Notes under the pieces: generated by a model | Seen by the model: only the letters and a program-made list of their open reading frames with translations | Database searches by the model: none | What the model was told of the DNA's origin: nothing | Made by a program: the position numbers and the translations under genes | NCBI GenBank assembly: GCA_002412965.1 | Contig: DHWB01000002.1 | Location: forward strand, 138,242 to 202,241 | Direction of reading: 5' to 3' | Origin: Desulfomicrobium sp. UBA5193 | GTDB taxonomy: Bacteria > Desulfobacterota > Desulfovibrionia > Desulfovibrionales > Desulfomicrobiaceae | DNA: 64,000 bases | Shown here: in pieces, positions 33,725 to 42,048 of the stretch | Numbering within the stretch: the first letter of the stretch is position 1 | How the letters are laid out: every line of letters starts with the position of its first letter

Positions 33725-34897
33725 ATGAGTGCCCCACTGAAAGTCCACAGAACCATCGCCGAAATCAACGAAAAAATCCGGCAAGGAAAAGCGGTCGTCC
33801 TCAACGCGAGTGAAATGACCAGTTTAGTTCGCAAGGAAGGCAAGGTCAAGGCCGCCAAACAAGTCGACATCGTCACTACCGGCACATTCTCACCCATGTG
33901 TTCCTCGGGGCTCCTGTTCAACATCGGCCAGCAGCCCCCGACCATAAAGACCTCCAAAGTCTGGCTCAACGGCGTACCCTGCTACGCGGGTCTGGCCGCG
34001 GTGGATTCCTACCTCGGCGCCACCGAGCCGACTGAAGAGGATCCGCTGAACAAGGTCTATCCCGGCCAGTTCAAGTACGGCGGAGGCCACGTCATCGAGG
34101 ATCTGGTCAAGGGCAAGCGCGTGCATTTGAAAGCAGAGGCCTACGGCACGGACTGCTATCCGCGCAAGGCCATCGAAAAGAAGGTCTCCCTGACCGAGCT
34201 ACGCAACGCCATCCTGTTCAATCCGCGCAACTGCTACCAGAACTACAACTGCGCCATCAACCGGACGTCCAAGCTCAAATACACCTACATGGGGCCACTC
34301 AAATCCAACATGGGCAACGCCAACTATGCCACGGCAGGCCAGCTGAGCCCACTCCTCAATGACCCGTATTTTAGGACCATCGGTCTGGGTACGCGCATTT
34401 TCCTCGGCGGCGGCATCGGTTATGTCATCGGCGAAGGAACCCAGCATGTGGCCGAACCCAAGCGCAACGAACGTGGCGTGCCCATGACCGCCTCGGGTAC
34501 GCTCATGGTCAAGGGCGATCTGAAGGGCATGCAGGCCCGCTATCTGCGCGGGGTGAGCATCGTCGGCTACGGCTGCTCCCTGGCCGTGGGACTGGGCATT
34601 CCCATCCCCATCCTCGATGAGGAGATGGCCTGGTTCACGGGGGTTGCCGACGAGGACATTCAGGTGCCCGTGGTCGATTACGGCGAGGACTACCCCAACG
34701 GGTATCCGTCCAAATACGGATATGTCAGCTTCGCCGAACTCAAAAATGGCGTCATCTCCGTGGAAGGCAAGGACGTGCCGACAACGCCCCTGACCAGCTA
34801 CACCCTGTCCCTGGAGGTGGCCGAGGAGCTCAAGCGCTGGATCATGGAAGGCCGCTTCCTGCTGACCGAAGCCCAGGAACCCATACCTTCGAGGTAG
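33725..34897 (+). CDS. DUF39 (COG1900) homocysteine-biosynthesis protein
   Basis: A 390-residue member of the DUF39/HcyBio family. GGAGG six bases ahead fixes the start. Conserved features include the TTGTFSPMCSSGLLFNI segment, DCYPRKAIEKK, FNPRNCYQNYNCAIN with two cysteines, and GGGIGYVIGEGTQH. Genetic work in Methanosarcina and Desulfovibrio placed this family in a sulfide-dependent route from aspartate semialdehyde to homocysteine, replacing the O-acyl-homoserine path; that is established knowledge for the family and inference for this copy. A ferredoxin-like partner is expected, and the next gene, two bases after the stop, is a 4Fe-4S DUF362 protein. It is transcribed divergently from dnaA. 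Confidence 0.88.
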   Translation: MSAPLKVHRTIAEINEKIRQGKAVVLNASEMTSLVRKEGKVKAAKQVDIVTTGTFSPMCSSGLLFNIGQQPPTIKTSKVWLNGVPCYAGLAAVDSYLGATEPTEEDPLNKVYPGQFKYGGGHVIEDLVKGKRVHLKAEAYGTDCYPRKAIEKKVSLTELRNAILFNPRNCYQNYNCAINRTSKLKYTYMGPLKSNMGNANYATAGQLSPLLNDPYFRTIGLGTRIFLGGGIGYVIGEGTQHVAEPKRNERGVPMTASGTLMVKGDLKGMQARYLRGVSIVGYGCSLAVGLGIPIPILDEEMAWFTGVADEDIQVPVVDYGEDYPNGYPSKYGYVSFAELKNGVISVEGKDVPTTPLTSYTLSLEVAEELKRWIMEGRFLLTEAQEPIPSR

Positions 34898-34899
34898 TC

Positions 34900-36009
34900 A
34901 TGGCCGCGCCCGTCTTTTTCTGGAATCTGCGCGCTTCCCGCAAGGCCCCTTACGAGGCCAAGATCAAGCGCCTGCTCAAGCTCTCCGGCCTCGGCGCGGA
35001 GCTGCGTTCCGGAGACCTGGCAGCGGTCAAGCTTCATTTTGGCGAAGGCGGGGGAACGGCCCATGTCCGCCCCCTGCAGCTCACGCCCATTCTGGCCTTT
35101 ATCCGCAAGTGCGGGGCCAGACCCTTCCTGACCGACACCAACACCCTCTACGTGGGCCAGCGCGGCGAGTCCGTATCCCACGGGCTGCAAGCCGCAGCCC
35201 ACGGCTTCGACCCCAATATCCTGGGTGCCCCGGTCATCATCGCCGATGGCCTCAAAAGCGGCAACGAGCGCGCCATCCCCTGCCCCGGCAAGCACTTCGA
35301 GACCGCATATCTGGCCGGGGACATCGTCGATGCGGACATGCTGGTCACGGTCAGCCATTTCAAGGGTCACGATCTGGCCGGATTCGGCGGCGCGATCAAG
35401 AACGTGGGCATGGGCTGCGCCACCCGCAAGGGCAAAATGCAGCAGCACTGCGGTCTGGGCCCGACGATCCACCCCGAGCACTGCACGGGCTGCGGGCAAT
35501 GCGTGGAAGTCTGCAGCCACGGCGCCCTGCAGCTGGACCTGAATGGCAAGATCTGGATCGACCGCGACAAATGCGCGGGTTGCGCCGCCTGCTTCCTGGT
35601 CTGTAAGCATAAAGGACTGGAGGTGGACTGGCGGGTGGACGTGAACACCTTTCTGGAGCGCATGGCCGAATACGCGGCTGCGACACTGCTGACCCGGACC
35701 AGACGAACACTGCACATCAGCCTCATCCAGCAGGTCAGCCCCGGATGCGATTGCATGGGCTTCTCGGACGCCCCGATCTGTCCGGACCTCGGGCTTCTGG
35801 CCTCGTGGGATCCGGTCGCCCTGGACCAGGCCTGTCTGGATCTGGTCAACCAGGCCCAGCCCCTGCATCCGAGCGCGCTGCCCGCGGGCATCCTGCCCGG
35901 ACAGGACAAGTTCGAGGCCATTCACGGACATGTACGCGGCGACTATTTGCTGGAATACGCCCAAAGTCTTGGACTGGGATCGCGGGAATATTCACTGCAG
36001 CCCGTATGA
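34900..36009 (+). CDS. DUF362 protein with two 4Fe-4S clusters
   Basis: A 369-residue protein with an N-terminal DUF362 domain (about 1-185; AAVKLHFGEGG and VSHFKGHDLAGFGGAIKN) and a bacterial ferredoxin domain with two C-x2-C-x2-C-x3-C motifs (CTGCGQCVEVC and CAGCAACFLVC, about 193-235). The C-terminal part continues the DUF362 fold. The start is two bases after the DUF39 stop, so the two are cotranscribed and probably work together; the clusters could supply electrons for sulfur transfer in homocysteine formation. That role is inferred, because the characterised partner is a NIL-domain ferredoxin, which this is not. Confidence 0.85.
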   Translation: MAAPVFFWNLRASRKAPYEAKIKRLLKLSGLGAELRSGDLAAVKLHFGEGGGTAHVRPLQLTPILAFIRKCGARPFLTDTNTLYVGQRGESVSHGLQAAAHGFDPNILGAPVIIADGLKSGNERAIPCPGKHFETAYLAGDIVDADMLVTVSHFKGHDLAGFGGAIKNVGMGCATRKGKMQQHCGLGPTIHPEHCTGCGQCVEVCSHGALQLDLNGKIWIDRDKCAGCAACFLVCKHKGLEVDWRVDVNTFLERMAEYAAATLLTRTRRTLHISLIQQVSPGCDCMGFSDAPICPDLGLLASWDPVALDQACLDLVNQAQPLHPSALPAGILPGQDKFEAIHGHVRGDYLLEYAQSLGLGSREYSLQPV

Positions 36010-36107
36010 ACTGTTTGCCACATTGAGACTGGACAAAGGGCTTGACGCTATTATATGAGCCCTTTCTTCGAATCAGCTGAAATTTTATCCCACTGGAGGA
36101 ATACATA

Positions 36108-36218
36108 ATGGCTCAGAAGAAAGTTGAACGCAAAAAAGAGATCGATCGCCGTCGCAAACGCCGTGCGGAACGCATCAAAGAACGCATCAAGGAAGCCAAG
36201 GCCGCTGCCAAGAAATAG
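36108..36218 (+). CDS. 36-residue highly basic small protein
   Basis: ATG at 36108 follows GGAGG by eight bases and opens a 36-codon frame: MAQKKVERKKEIDRRRKRRA, continuing ERIKERIKEAKAAAKK. Eighteen of 36 residues are Lys or Arg, with regular spacing typical of a single charged helix, and a C-terminal Ala/Lys tail. This composition resembles small ribosomal or nucleic-acid-binding proteins, and I recall similar short proteins in other Desulfovibrionales, but I cannot name the family. A TGGACA-16-TATATG pair precedes it by about 50 bases. The FmdB gene follows after 23 bases, so both are likely on one transcript. Confidence 0.75.
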   Translation: MAQKKVERKKEIDRRRKRRAERIKERIKEAKAAAKK

Positions 36219-36241
36219 GCCCTGATTTTCGGGAGGTAAAC

Positions 36242-36496
36242 ATGCCCATCTACGAATACTGCTGTGAAGACTGTCAACAGATCTTCGAGGAATGGCAGAA
36301 GGATTTCCAGGACAGGGATAAAGTCTGTCCGGTCTGCGGGGGCACGTCCCAGAGGCTTATATCCAACACCTCCTTTGTCCTGAAGGGAGGCGGCTGGTAC
36401 GCGTCCGGCTACAGCAAGGACTCCGGCGGCAACGGCAAGAAGAAGGACACCTCGTCCTCTCCGGCCCCGGACACATCAACCTCTTCGGCGTCCTGA
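36242..36496 (+). CDS. FmdB-family zinc-ribbon protein
   Basis: An 84-residue protein of the FmdB family, with GGGAGG upstream. The N-terminal zinc ribbon has C8-x2-C11 and C29-x2-C32 (CCEDCQQIF, VCPVCGG). A Ser/Lys/Gly-rich low-complexity tail follows (KKKDTSSSPAPDTSTSSAS). The family is named after a regulator of formamidase and amidase genes, but most copies are of unknown role. It ends at an intrinsic terminator. Confidence 0.9.
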   Translation: MPIYEYCCEDCQQIFEEWQKDFQDRDKVCPVCGGTSQRLISNTSFVLKGGGWYASGYSKDSGGNGKKKDTSSSPAPDTSTSSAS

Positions 36497-36500
36497 CAAG

Positions 36501-36522
36501 AGGCAGCTCCGGCTGCCTTTTT
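36501..36522 (+). terminator. Intrinsic terminator after the fmdB gene
   Basis: AGGCAGC, loop TCCG, GCTGCCT (seven pairs) followed by a T-run. It lies five bases after the stop and closes the small-protein/fmdB transcript before purB. Confidence 0.85.
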
Positions 36523-36575
36523 CATTTTCGGCCGCGCGGATTTCGCGGCCCGAACATCAACCCACCCGCACCACC

Positions 36576-37868
36576 ATGATCGATCGTTATACTCGCAAGG
36601 AAATGGGCGACATCTGGACCCTGGAACACAAATTCAGGGCCTGGCTCGAAGTGGAACTGGCCATCTGCGAAGGCTGGCACGCCATGGGCGTCATCCCGGC
36701 CGCAGACATGGCGACCATCCGGGAAAAGGCCGATTTCGAACTGGATCGGATTCTCGACCTGGAAGAAACCACCAAGCACGACGTCATCGCCTTTCTGACC
36801 GCCGTGGAAGAGAAGGTCGGCCCCTCGGCCAGATACATCCACCTCGGCTGCACGTCCTCGGACATCGTCGACACGGCCAATGCCGTGCTCCTGACCCGTG
36901 CCGGCAGGATCATCCTGGCCGACCTGGACCGGCTTCTGGGCACCCTCGAATCCATGGCCAAGACCTACAAGGGTCAGCTGTGCATGGGCCGCACCCACGG
37001 CATCCACGCCGAACCGACCAGCTTCGGCCTCAAGATGGCGGTCTTTCATGCCGAATTTCAGCGTCACCGCGAGCGCTGGGCCCAGGCCCTGGAAAACATC
37101 CGCTTCGGCAAGATCTCCGGCGCCGTGGGCACCTACGCCCAGCTCGAACCGGAGCTTGAGGAGCGGGCCCTGACCATCCTCGGCCTTGAGGTCGATCCCA
37201 TCTCTACCCAGGTCATCCAGCGCGACCGCTATGCCCAGTATTTCACGACCCTGGCGCTGATCGCCGGCGGCGTGGAGCGCATCTGCGTTGAGCTGCGGCA
37301 CCTGCAGCGCACCGAGGTGCTGGAAGTGGAAGAGGGCTTCGGCAAGGGCCAGAAAGGCTCTTCGGCCATGCCGCACAAGAAGAACCCCATTTCGGCCGAG
37401 AATCTGACGGGCCTCTCCCGCCTGGTGCGCACCAACGCCGTGGCCGCCATGGAAAACATGGCCCTGTGGCACGAGCGCGACATCAGCCACTCGTCCGTGG
37501 AGCGCGTCATCATGCCCGATTCGACCATCATGGTGAACTACATGCTGAACCGCTTGAACGGAGTGCTCGCGAACCTGCGCATCATCCCCGAGAACATGGA
37601 GCGCAACCTGATGGGCTCCTACGGCCTCTTCTTCTCCCAGCGCGTGCTCATCGCCCTGGTCGAGGCGGGCCTCGATCGGCAAAAAGCCTACGTCATGGTG
37701 CAGAGTGTGGCCATGGACTGCTGGCGGGACCGGACCTCCTTCGAGACCGCCGTGCGCGCCAACATGGACATCACAGCCCATCTCAGCCCTGCGCGCCTGG
37801 ACCAGGTCTTTGATTTGAATTATTATCTGCGGCACGAACAGACCGTGTTTAACCGCGTCTTCGCGTAG
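36576..37868 (+). CDS. purB: Adenylosuccinate lyase
   Basis: A 430-residue PurB that acts twice in purine synthesis, on SAICAR and on adenylosuccinate, releasing fumarate. The superfamily signature GSSAMPHKKNPISAENL (about 263-280) holds the catalytic serine loop, and the other active-site regions TSSDIVDTANA and MGRTHGIHAEPTSFGLK are intact. Length is normal. A perfect 7-bp hairpin (GGCCGCG/CGCGGCC, 36530-36550) without a T-run lies just ahead. pyrE follows after 10 bases, so purB-pyrE are one transcript. Confidence 0.97.
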   Translation: MIDRYTRKEMGDIWTLEHKFRAWLEVELAICEGWHAMGVIPAADMATIREKADFELDRILDLEETTKHDVIAFLTAVEEKVGPSARYIHLGCTSSDIVDTANAVLLTRAGRIILADLDRLLGTLESMAKTYKGQLCMGRTHGIHAEPTSFGLKMAVFHAEFQRHRERWAQALENIRFGKISGAVGTYAQLEPELEERALTILGLEVDPISTQVIQRDRYAQYFTTLALIAGGVERICVELRHLQRTEVLEVEEGFGKGQKGSSAMPHKKNPISAENLTGLSRLVRTNAVAAMENMALWHERDISHSSVERVIMPDSTIMVNYMLNRLNGVLANLRIIPENMERNLMGSYGLFFSQRVLIALVEAGLDRQKAYVMVQSVAMDCWRDRTSFETAVRANMDITAHLSPARLDQVFDLNYYLRHEQTVFNRVFA

Positions 37869-37878
37869 AGGAAGGACC

Positions 37879-38442
37879 ATGATTGAATTGAAGAAACGGC
37901 TGGCCAGACTGCTCATCGAGAAATCCTACCTCGAGGGCGATTTCACGCTGACCTCGGGCCAGAAGAGCGACTATTATTTCGACTGCAAGCACACGGCCCT
38001 GCACCCCGAAGGGGCATGGCTCATCGGCAAGTTCTTTCTGGACATGATCCGCGCCAAGGGCGGAATCCAGGGCGTGGGCGGCATGACCCTCGGCGCCGAT
38101 CCCCTGGTTTCGGCCGTGACCGTGGTCTCCCATCTGGAAGGCTACCCCCTGCCCGGATTCATCATCCGCAAGCAGCCCAAGGGCCACGGCACCAACCAGT
38201 ATCTGGAAGGTCTCAAGAACTTCACCACTGGCCAGAACGTCTGCCTGCTGGAAGACGTCATCACCACCGGCGGCACGCTGCTGCAGGCCGTGGAACGCGT
38301 GCGCGACCAGGGCCTCAACATCGTGGCCATCATGGGCGTGCTGGACCGCGAGCAGAGCGGCCGTGAAAATCTGGAGAGGGCCGGCTTCGAACTGCAGACC
38401 ATCTTCACCCGCAAGGACCTGGTCGATACGGCCAAAAGCTAG
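37879..38442 (+). CDS. pyrE: Orotate phosphoribosyltransferase
   Basis: A 187-residue PyrE joining orotate with PRPP. The PRPP motif is VCLLEDVITTGGTLLQAVE and the catalytic loop segment FIIRKQPKGHG is present. The frame remains open for 64 more codons after the TAG stop, which is discussed separately. It is the third pyrimidine gene of the window; pyrB and pyrC are at 23.5-25.8 kb on the other strand. It follows purB closely. Confidence 0.96.
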   Translation: MIELKKRLARLLIEKSYLEGDFTLTSGQKSDYYFDCKHTALHPEGAWLIGKFFLDMIRAKGGIQGVGGMTLGADPLVSAVTVVSHLEGYPLPGFIIRKQPKGHGTNQYLEGLKNFTTGQNVCLLEDVITTGGTLLQAVERVRDQGLNIVAIMGVLDREQSGRENLERAGFELQTIFTRKDLVDTAKS

Positions 38443-38511
38443 GGAGGCTCCGGCCTCCTCCCCAAAACCCATGGGCACCGGCACGTTAACCCCTACCGCG
38501 CCGATCGCGCC

Positions 38512-38637
38512 GTGCGAATCACACCGCAAGGCGTCACGTTCCAGCTGAAAACGGACGGACAACTCTCGCGGACCGTCCTCCTTCTGCCCGGCAACTTCAA
38601 CACCTGGCTCATAGTCAGCGAGAAAACCACGACCTGA
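38512..38637 (+). CDS. Possible small coding region in frame after pyrE
   Basis: A frame with strongly GC third positions runs without stop from the pyrE TAG to 38637. The best start is GTG 38512, giving about 41 residues (MRITPQGVTFQLKTDG, then QLSRTVLLLPGNFNTWLIV and a short tail). It has no clear ribosome site. The next gene starts two bases after its stop. It may be a small gene, a pyrE extension by stop-codon read-through, or a remnant. I recognise no family. Confidence 0.3.
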   Translation: MRITPQGVTFQLKTDGQLSRTVLLLPGNFNTWLIVSEKTTT

Positions 38638-38639
38638 CC

Positions 38640-39425
38640 ATGGCCTTCACCAACCTTCCGCTGCGCTACATCGTGGAGCACCCCCGCTATCTGGAGCTCT
38701 TCCTGTCCAAACGGCTCAACCCCGAGCTCGGGTTCGACGCACTGGCCCTGGATGCTTTTTCAACCGAATGGCACAGGAAGACCGCACGCATTTTCCAAGA
38801 AGCGGGCCTGACCTGCGCCGTGCATCTGCCTTTCTTCGACCTGCATCCGGGCAGCCTCGACCCCAAGATCCGCCGGGCGACACAGGACCGTCTCCTGCAC
38901 GCCATGGACACCGCAAGCATGTACGAACCGGCGCATTTCATCGCCCACCTGGATTACAACAGCCTGACCTACGCCCACTTCGAGGACGCCTGGCTTGAAA
39001 ATTCCCTGGCCACCTGGCTGCTCGTGCTGGAGCATGCCGGGAGAGTCCCGCTCTTCCTCGAAAACGTGTTCGAGACAGGCCCAAAGCACCATGTCCAAGT
39101 TCTGACAGCACTTGAAGGACGGATCAAGGCCTGCCTCGATCTGGGGCACTGGCACTGCTTCGGAAAAGGCCGCGAGCGCGGGAATCTGAAGGACTGGCTG
39201 GCAACCCTCGACCCTTTCATCGGCCACCTGCACCTGCATGACAATGACGGCAGTTCGGACCAGCACCTGGGTCTTGGTCGCGGAAGCATCCCCTGGCACA
39301 CGCTCCGGGCATGGCTTGAAAAACGGGAAGCCCCGGTCACCGTCACCTTCGAACCGCATACGGAAGAAGATTTTCTGACGACCGAGGCCTATCTGCGGGA
39401 GCATCCCGAATACAGAATTGGTTGA
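38640..39425 (+). CDS. Xylose-isomerase-like TIM-barrel protein
   Basis: A 261-residue protein of the AP-endonuclease-2/sugar-phosphate-isomerase superfamily. The metal-ligand pattern is visible: AVHLPFFDLHPGS, FIAHLDYN, LENVFE, CLDLGHWHCFG, GHLHLHDNDGSSDQH and TFEPHTEED. These positions match the divalent-metal site of the family. Substrate is unknown. Superfamily members include sugar epimerases, inosose dehydratases, endonuclease IV and the cobamide enzyme CbiR; a second, divergent member is at 59.7 kb. It lies at the end of the purB-pyrE group. Confidence 0.8.
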   Translation: MAFTNLPLRYIVEHPRYLELFLSKRLNPELGFDALALDAFSTEWHRKTARIFQEAGLTCAVHLPFFDLHPGSLDPKIRRATQDRLLHAMDTASMYEPAHFIAHLDYNSLTYAHFEDAWLENSLATWLLVLEHAGRVPLFLENVFETGPKHHVQVLTALEGRIKACLDLGHWHCFGKGRERGNLKDWLATLDPFIGHLHLHDNDGSSDQHLGLGRGSIPWHTLRAWLEKREAPVTVTFEPHTEEDFLTTEAYLREHPEYRIG

Positions 39426-39510
39426 TGGTGATTCAAAACAAGGGGGTTGAGGCGCCCCATCCTCTTGCGGATGCGAAGACCTCGACCCATTTGAACCTCA
39501 AGGCATCCCG

Positions 39511-41067
39511 CTAGAAGCTCGAACCTTCCTGAACCGGCCACTTGCCCTTGTAGCCCCGGCAGAGAAAAAGGGTGAAGGTCTGGCCCGGTCGAGTCCCTTG
39601 AACAGTATTGATGACGCGGCCTTCATCGATGCTTTCGAACAGTTTCTGCACCTTCTTTTGACTCTTTTTCCCCTCTCCCTTGACCACAAAGATCGCGTTC
39701 TGCGCTCCCGCGTCCGGACCGGGCCACAAATCGTACTGGTTCATCTTGCGGCCGCCGGCCACGCAAAAGGCCCGCTTTTGCCCCGGCACGTAAAAGGACA
39801 TCTCCGCCGCGACCCCGTATTCGTCCCCAAAAACAAAGACCGCGTCCTCTCCGCCCAGTTCCTCCCTGGCCAGCGCCACCTGCGCGCCCAGATCCTGCCA
39901 GCCGAGCTGGCGGTATACGGGGTTTTTTGGCCCATCAAAGGGAATGAAGGCCTGCAGGTGCAGGAGGATGAAGACCATGGCTCCCAGAGCGGGCCACGCA
40001 AAGCGCCACCTTGGCCGCAGCTCGCGGTGGAAAAAACGCTCCACGGCCAGGGCCGCGAGCATGAACCCAGCCGGGTAGGCCGTGGCCGACCAATTAGCCT
40101 CGACCTTGGCGTGCAGGCTCCAGAGCAGGAAAAAGAGCCAGACCGGCCAGAAAAAAACCGTCAGGATGATGGCCATGGACCGGGACAACCCCGCGAACGC
40201 GGGCTCTTCCTGGCGCATGAGGAGTTGGCGTCCGACCAGCCAGGCCCCAAAAAAGAGAAAGACAAACCACCAGGGGGTGAGCACCCCTATCTGGCTGCCG
40301 AGATATTCGGGAAAATTCTTCAGTTCGAACAAGACCGTGGCCTTGTCCCCGGCCATGGCCCCGCGATGGAGGACATGCTTGATCCCGACCCAGCCGTTGG
40401 TGGCGTTCCAGATCAGAATGGGCAGCATCCCGGCCAGCCCGCCGAATCCCAGCGCCTTCAGCAGCCTAGGCCAGAAACGCGCGGGCAACTCCTGCCCCCG
40501 GCCGATCCACAGCCCGGAGATCAGGGCCAGCGGAATAAAGAATGTCATGGTGTACTTGGCCGTGATGCCAAGGGCGAGGCAAAGCCCGAGCATGACAAAG
40601 GCGGCAATATGCCCCTTGTCCACAACCACGCTGAAGCTGACCAGCCCGAGAATCCAGAAGACAAGGAGGGGATTGTCCGTGGTCATGAGCAGGCTGCCGG
40701 CCATGAAGAGTGGGGTCGTGTTGAGCACGAAAAGGGTCCAGAAAGCGGTGCGGGCGCGCCGCAGGTAGCCGCCGATCCAGCCCAGCACGGCCAGCTGCAT
40801 GATCACCGAGCCGACGAGAGCCCCGGCGCGCACGCCCAGCTCTGTGGCTCCGAGCACGGCTGTGCCCAAAAAATTTATGACCGCGATGAGCGGCCCCTTG
40901 GAATAATAGGACCACTGCAAGGTCCGGCTCCAGTCCCAGTACTGGGCCTCGTCCGGGGCAAGGCCGAGCTGGCCCGAGGCCACGAACCAATATCTGGCCC
41001 ATGTGGTCAGGATGACGAGCACAAGGCCGAGACCCCAGTAGAAACACGCGGATTGACGTTCGGTCAT
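39511..41067 (-). CDS. GT39/ArnT-type membrane glycosyltransferase
   Basis: A 518-residue membrane protein with about nine to eleven hydrophobic segments and a hydrophilic C-terminal domain (about 380-518). The start at 41067 is set by GGAGG upstream. The N-terminal periplasmic-loop motif LGLAPDEAQYWDWS (Asp39-Glu40) is the conserved acidic pair of the PMT/ArnT superfamily, which transfers sugars from polyprenyl-phosphate donors to proteins or lipids. Acceptor is unknown. Its ATG overlaps the RluA-type gene stop by four bases, an unusual pairing that may only reflect compact packing. Confidence 0.85.
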   Translation of the reverse strand: MTERQSACFYWGLGLVLVILTTWARYWFVASGQLGLAPDEAQYWDWSRTLQWSYYSKGPLIAVINFLGTAVLGATELGVRAGALVGSVIMQLAVLGWIGGYLRRARTAFWTLFVLNTTPLFMAGSLLMTTDNPLLVFWILGLVSFSVVVDKGHIAAFVMLGLCLALGITAKYTMTFFIPLALISGLWIGRGQELPARFWPRLLKALGFGGLAGMLPILIWNATNGWVGIKHVLHRGAMAGDKATVLFELKNFPEYLGSQIGVLTPWWFVFLFFGAWLVGRQLLMRQEEPAFAGLSRSMAIILTVFFWPVWLFFLLWSLHAKVEANWSATAYPAGFMLAALAVERFFHRELRPRWRFAWPALGAMVFILLHLQAFIPFDGPKNPVYRQLGWQDLGAQVALAREELGGEDAVFVFGDEYGVAAEMSFYVPGQKRAFCVAGGRKMNQYDLWPGPDAGAQNAIFVVKGEGKKSQKKVQKLFESIDEGRVINTVQGTRPGQTFTLFLCRGYKGKWPVQEGSSF

Positions 41068-41975
41068 GAAGCCCCCTCCTTGGCGGGAGCGGTTGCAAGA
41101 ATGTCGCTTATGGCTTGGGCCTGACCCGGATGAACCCGAAAATCTCCGGCCCAGGGGGGGAGCGCAAAAAAATGCTGTCCAGACCAGGCCAGAAAAGCCG
41201 CGTGCAGGAGAAGTCCTCCGCCCCGGCCATACTTGGGGTCCCCGACAATGGGGTGGCCCTGGTCCGCCAGATGGACCCGGATCTGATGGGTCCGCCCGGT
41301 GCCCAGCACGACCAGCAGGAGAGTCCTGCCCCCGGCCGGGAAGAGCATGTGGACATGGGACACGGCCTGCTTGCCCTGCCCCGAGACCATCCGCTCGCCG
41401 TCCCTGGTGCGCACCTTGGCCAGGTCCGAGACAATGGTCCGCCAGCCCTGAAATTCCCAGATTCCATCCACCCAGCACAGATAGGCCTTGGTCGTCGTGG
41501 GCCATGTCTCGTGCATTTTCCGCAGGAAGTCATGGGTCTTGGCGCACAGGAGGAGCCCCGAGGTGTCTCGGTCCAGGCGGTGCACCGGGATAGGGTTGAA
41601 GGCCTGCGCTCCCTTTAGCCGGTCGTGCACGGAATCGGTCCAGCCCGTGCCGCCATGGACCGGCAGCCCGGCCGGTTTGTTGATGAGAAGCATGTCGCGG
41701 TCCTCGTGGACGATCTCAAGGCCGGGCAAGGACTGCGCAGGCTGGTCTTTGCGTTCAACGTTGACCGGCGGGATGCGCACCTTCTGCCCAGTCAGGACGC
41801 GGTCAAAGGGCTTGCAGCGGCGGCCGTCGATGCGCACCTGTCCGGTGCGCACCAGACGCATGACCAGACCGGCCGGGAGGCTCCCCAGCCTCGCTTCCAG
41901 AAAAGACACGAGCTTGCGGCCGTTTTCCTCCGGCGCAACCTCAACCACTTGAACCGCTGTCCGTTCCGACTGCAT
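41064..41975 (-). CDS. RluA-family pseudouridine synthase
   Basis: A 303-residue protein with an S4-like RNA-binding domain (about 18-70) and the RluA/RluD catalytic domain. The catalytic aspartate is Asp135 in VHRLDRDTSGLLL. The INKPAGLPVHGG motif precedes it, and GRTHQIRVHLADQGHPI follows. Such enzymes isomerise uridines in 23S rRNA or tRNA; which site cannot be told. It diverges from the RNA-methyltransferase gene on the plus strand, so two RNA-modification genes share a 73-base promoter region. Confidence 0.92.
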   Translation of the reverse strand: MQSERTAVQVVEVAPEENGRKLVSFLEARLGSLPAGLVMRLVRTGQVRIDGRRCKPFDRVLTGQKVRIPPVNVERKDQPAQSLPGLEIVHEDRDMLLINKPAGLPVHGGTGWTDSVHDRLKGAQAFNPIPVHRLDRDTSGLLLCAKTHDFLRKMHETWPTTTKAYLCWVDGIWEFQGWRTIVSDLAKVRTRDGERMVSGQGKQAVSHVHMLFPAGGRTLLLVVLGTGRTHQIRVHLADQGHPIVGDPKYGRGGGLLLHAAFLAWSGQHFFALPPWAGDFRVHPGQAQAISDILATAPAKEGAS

Positions 41976-42048
41976 GGACCCTCCGCTTTGACAGGCCCTT
42001 TCTTGATGGCTACACGGGCACTTGTCAAACAGCCTTCAACCATCCCCT

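Noticed and set aside
36530..36550. GGCCGCG/CGCGGCC hairpin as a second terminator after the fmdB gene
   Set aside because: The stem is perfect but no T-run follows; the terminator at 36501-36522 already explains termination.
38471..38548. A 25-codon ATG frame (MGTGTLTPTAPIAP...) after pyrE
   Set aside because: Serine-rich without pattern; the neighbouring in-frame continuation of pyrE has better coding signs.
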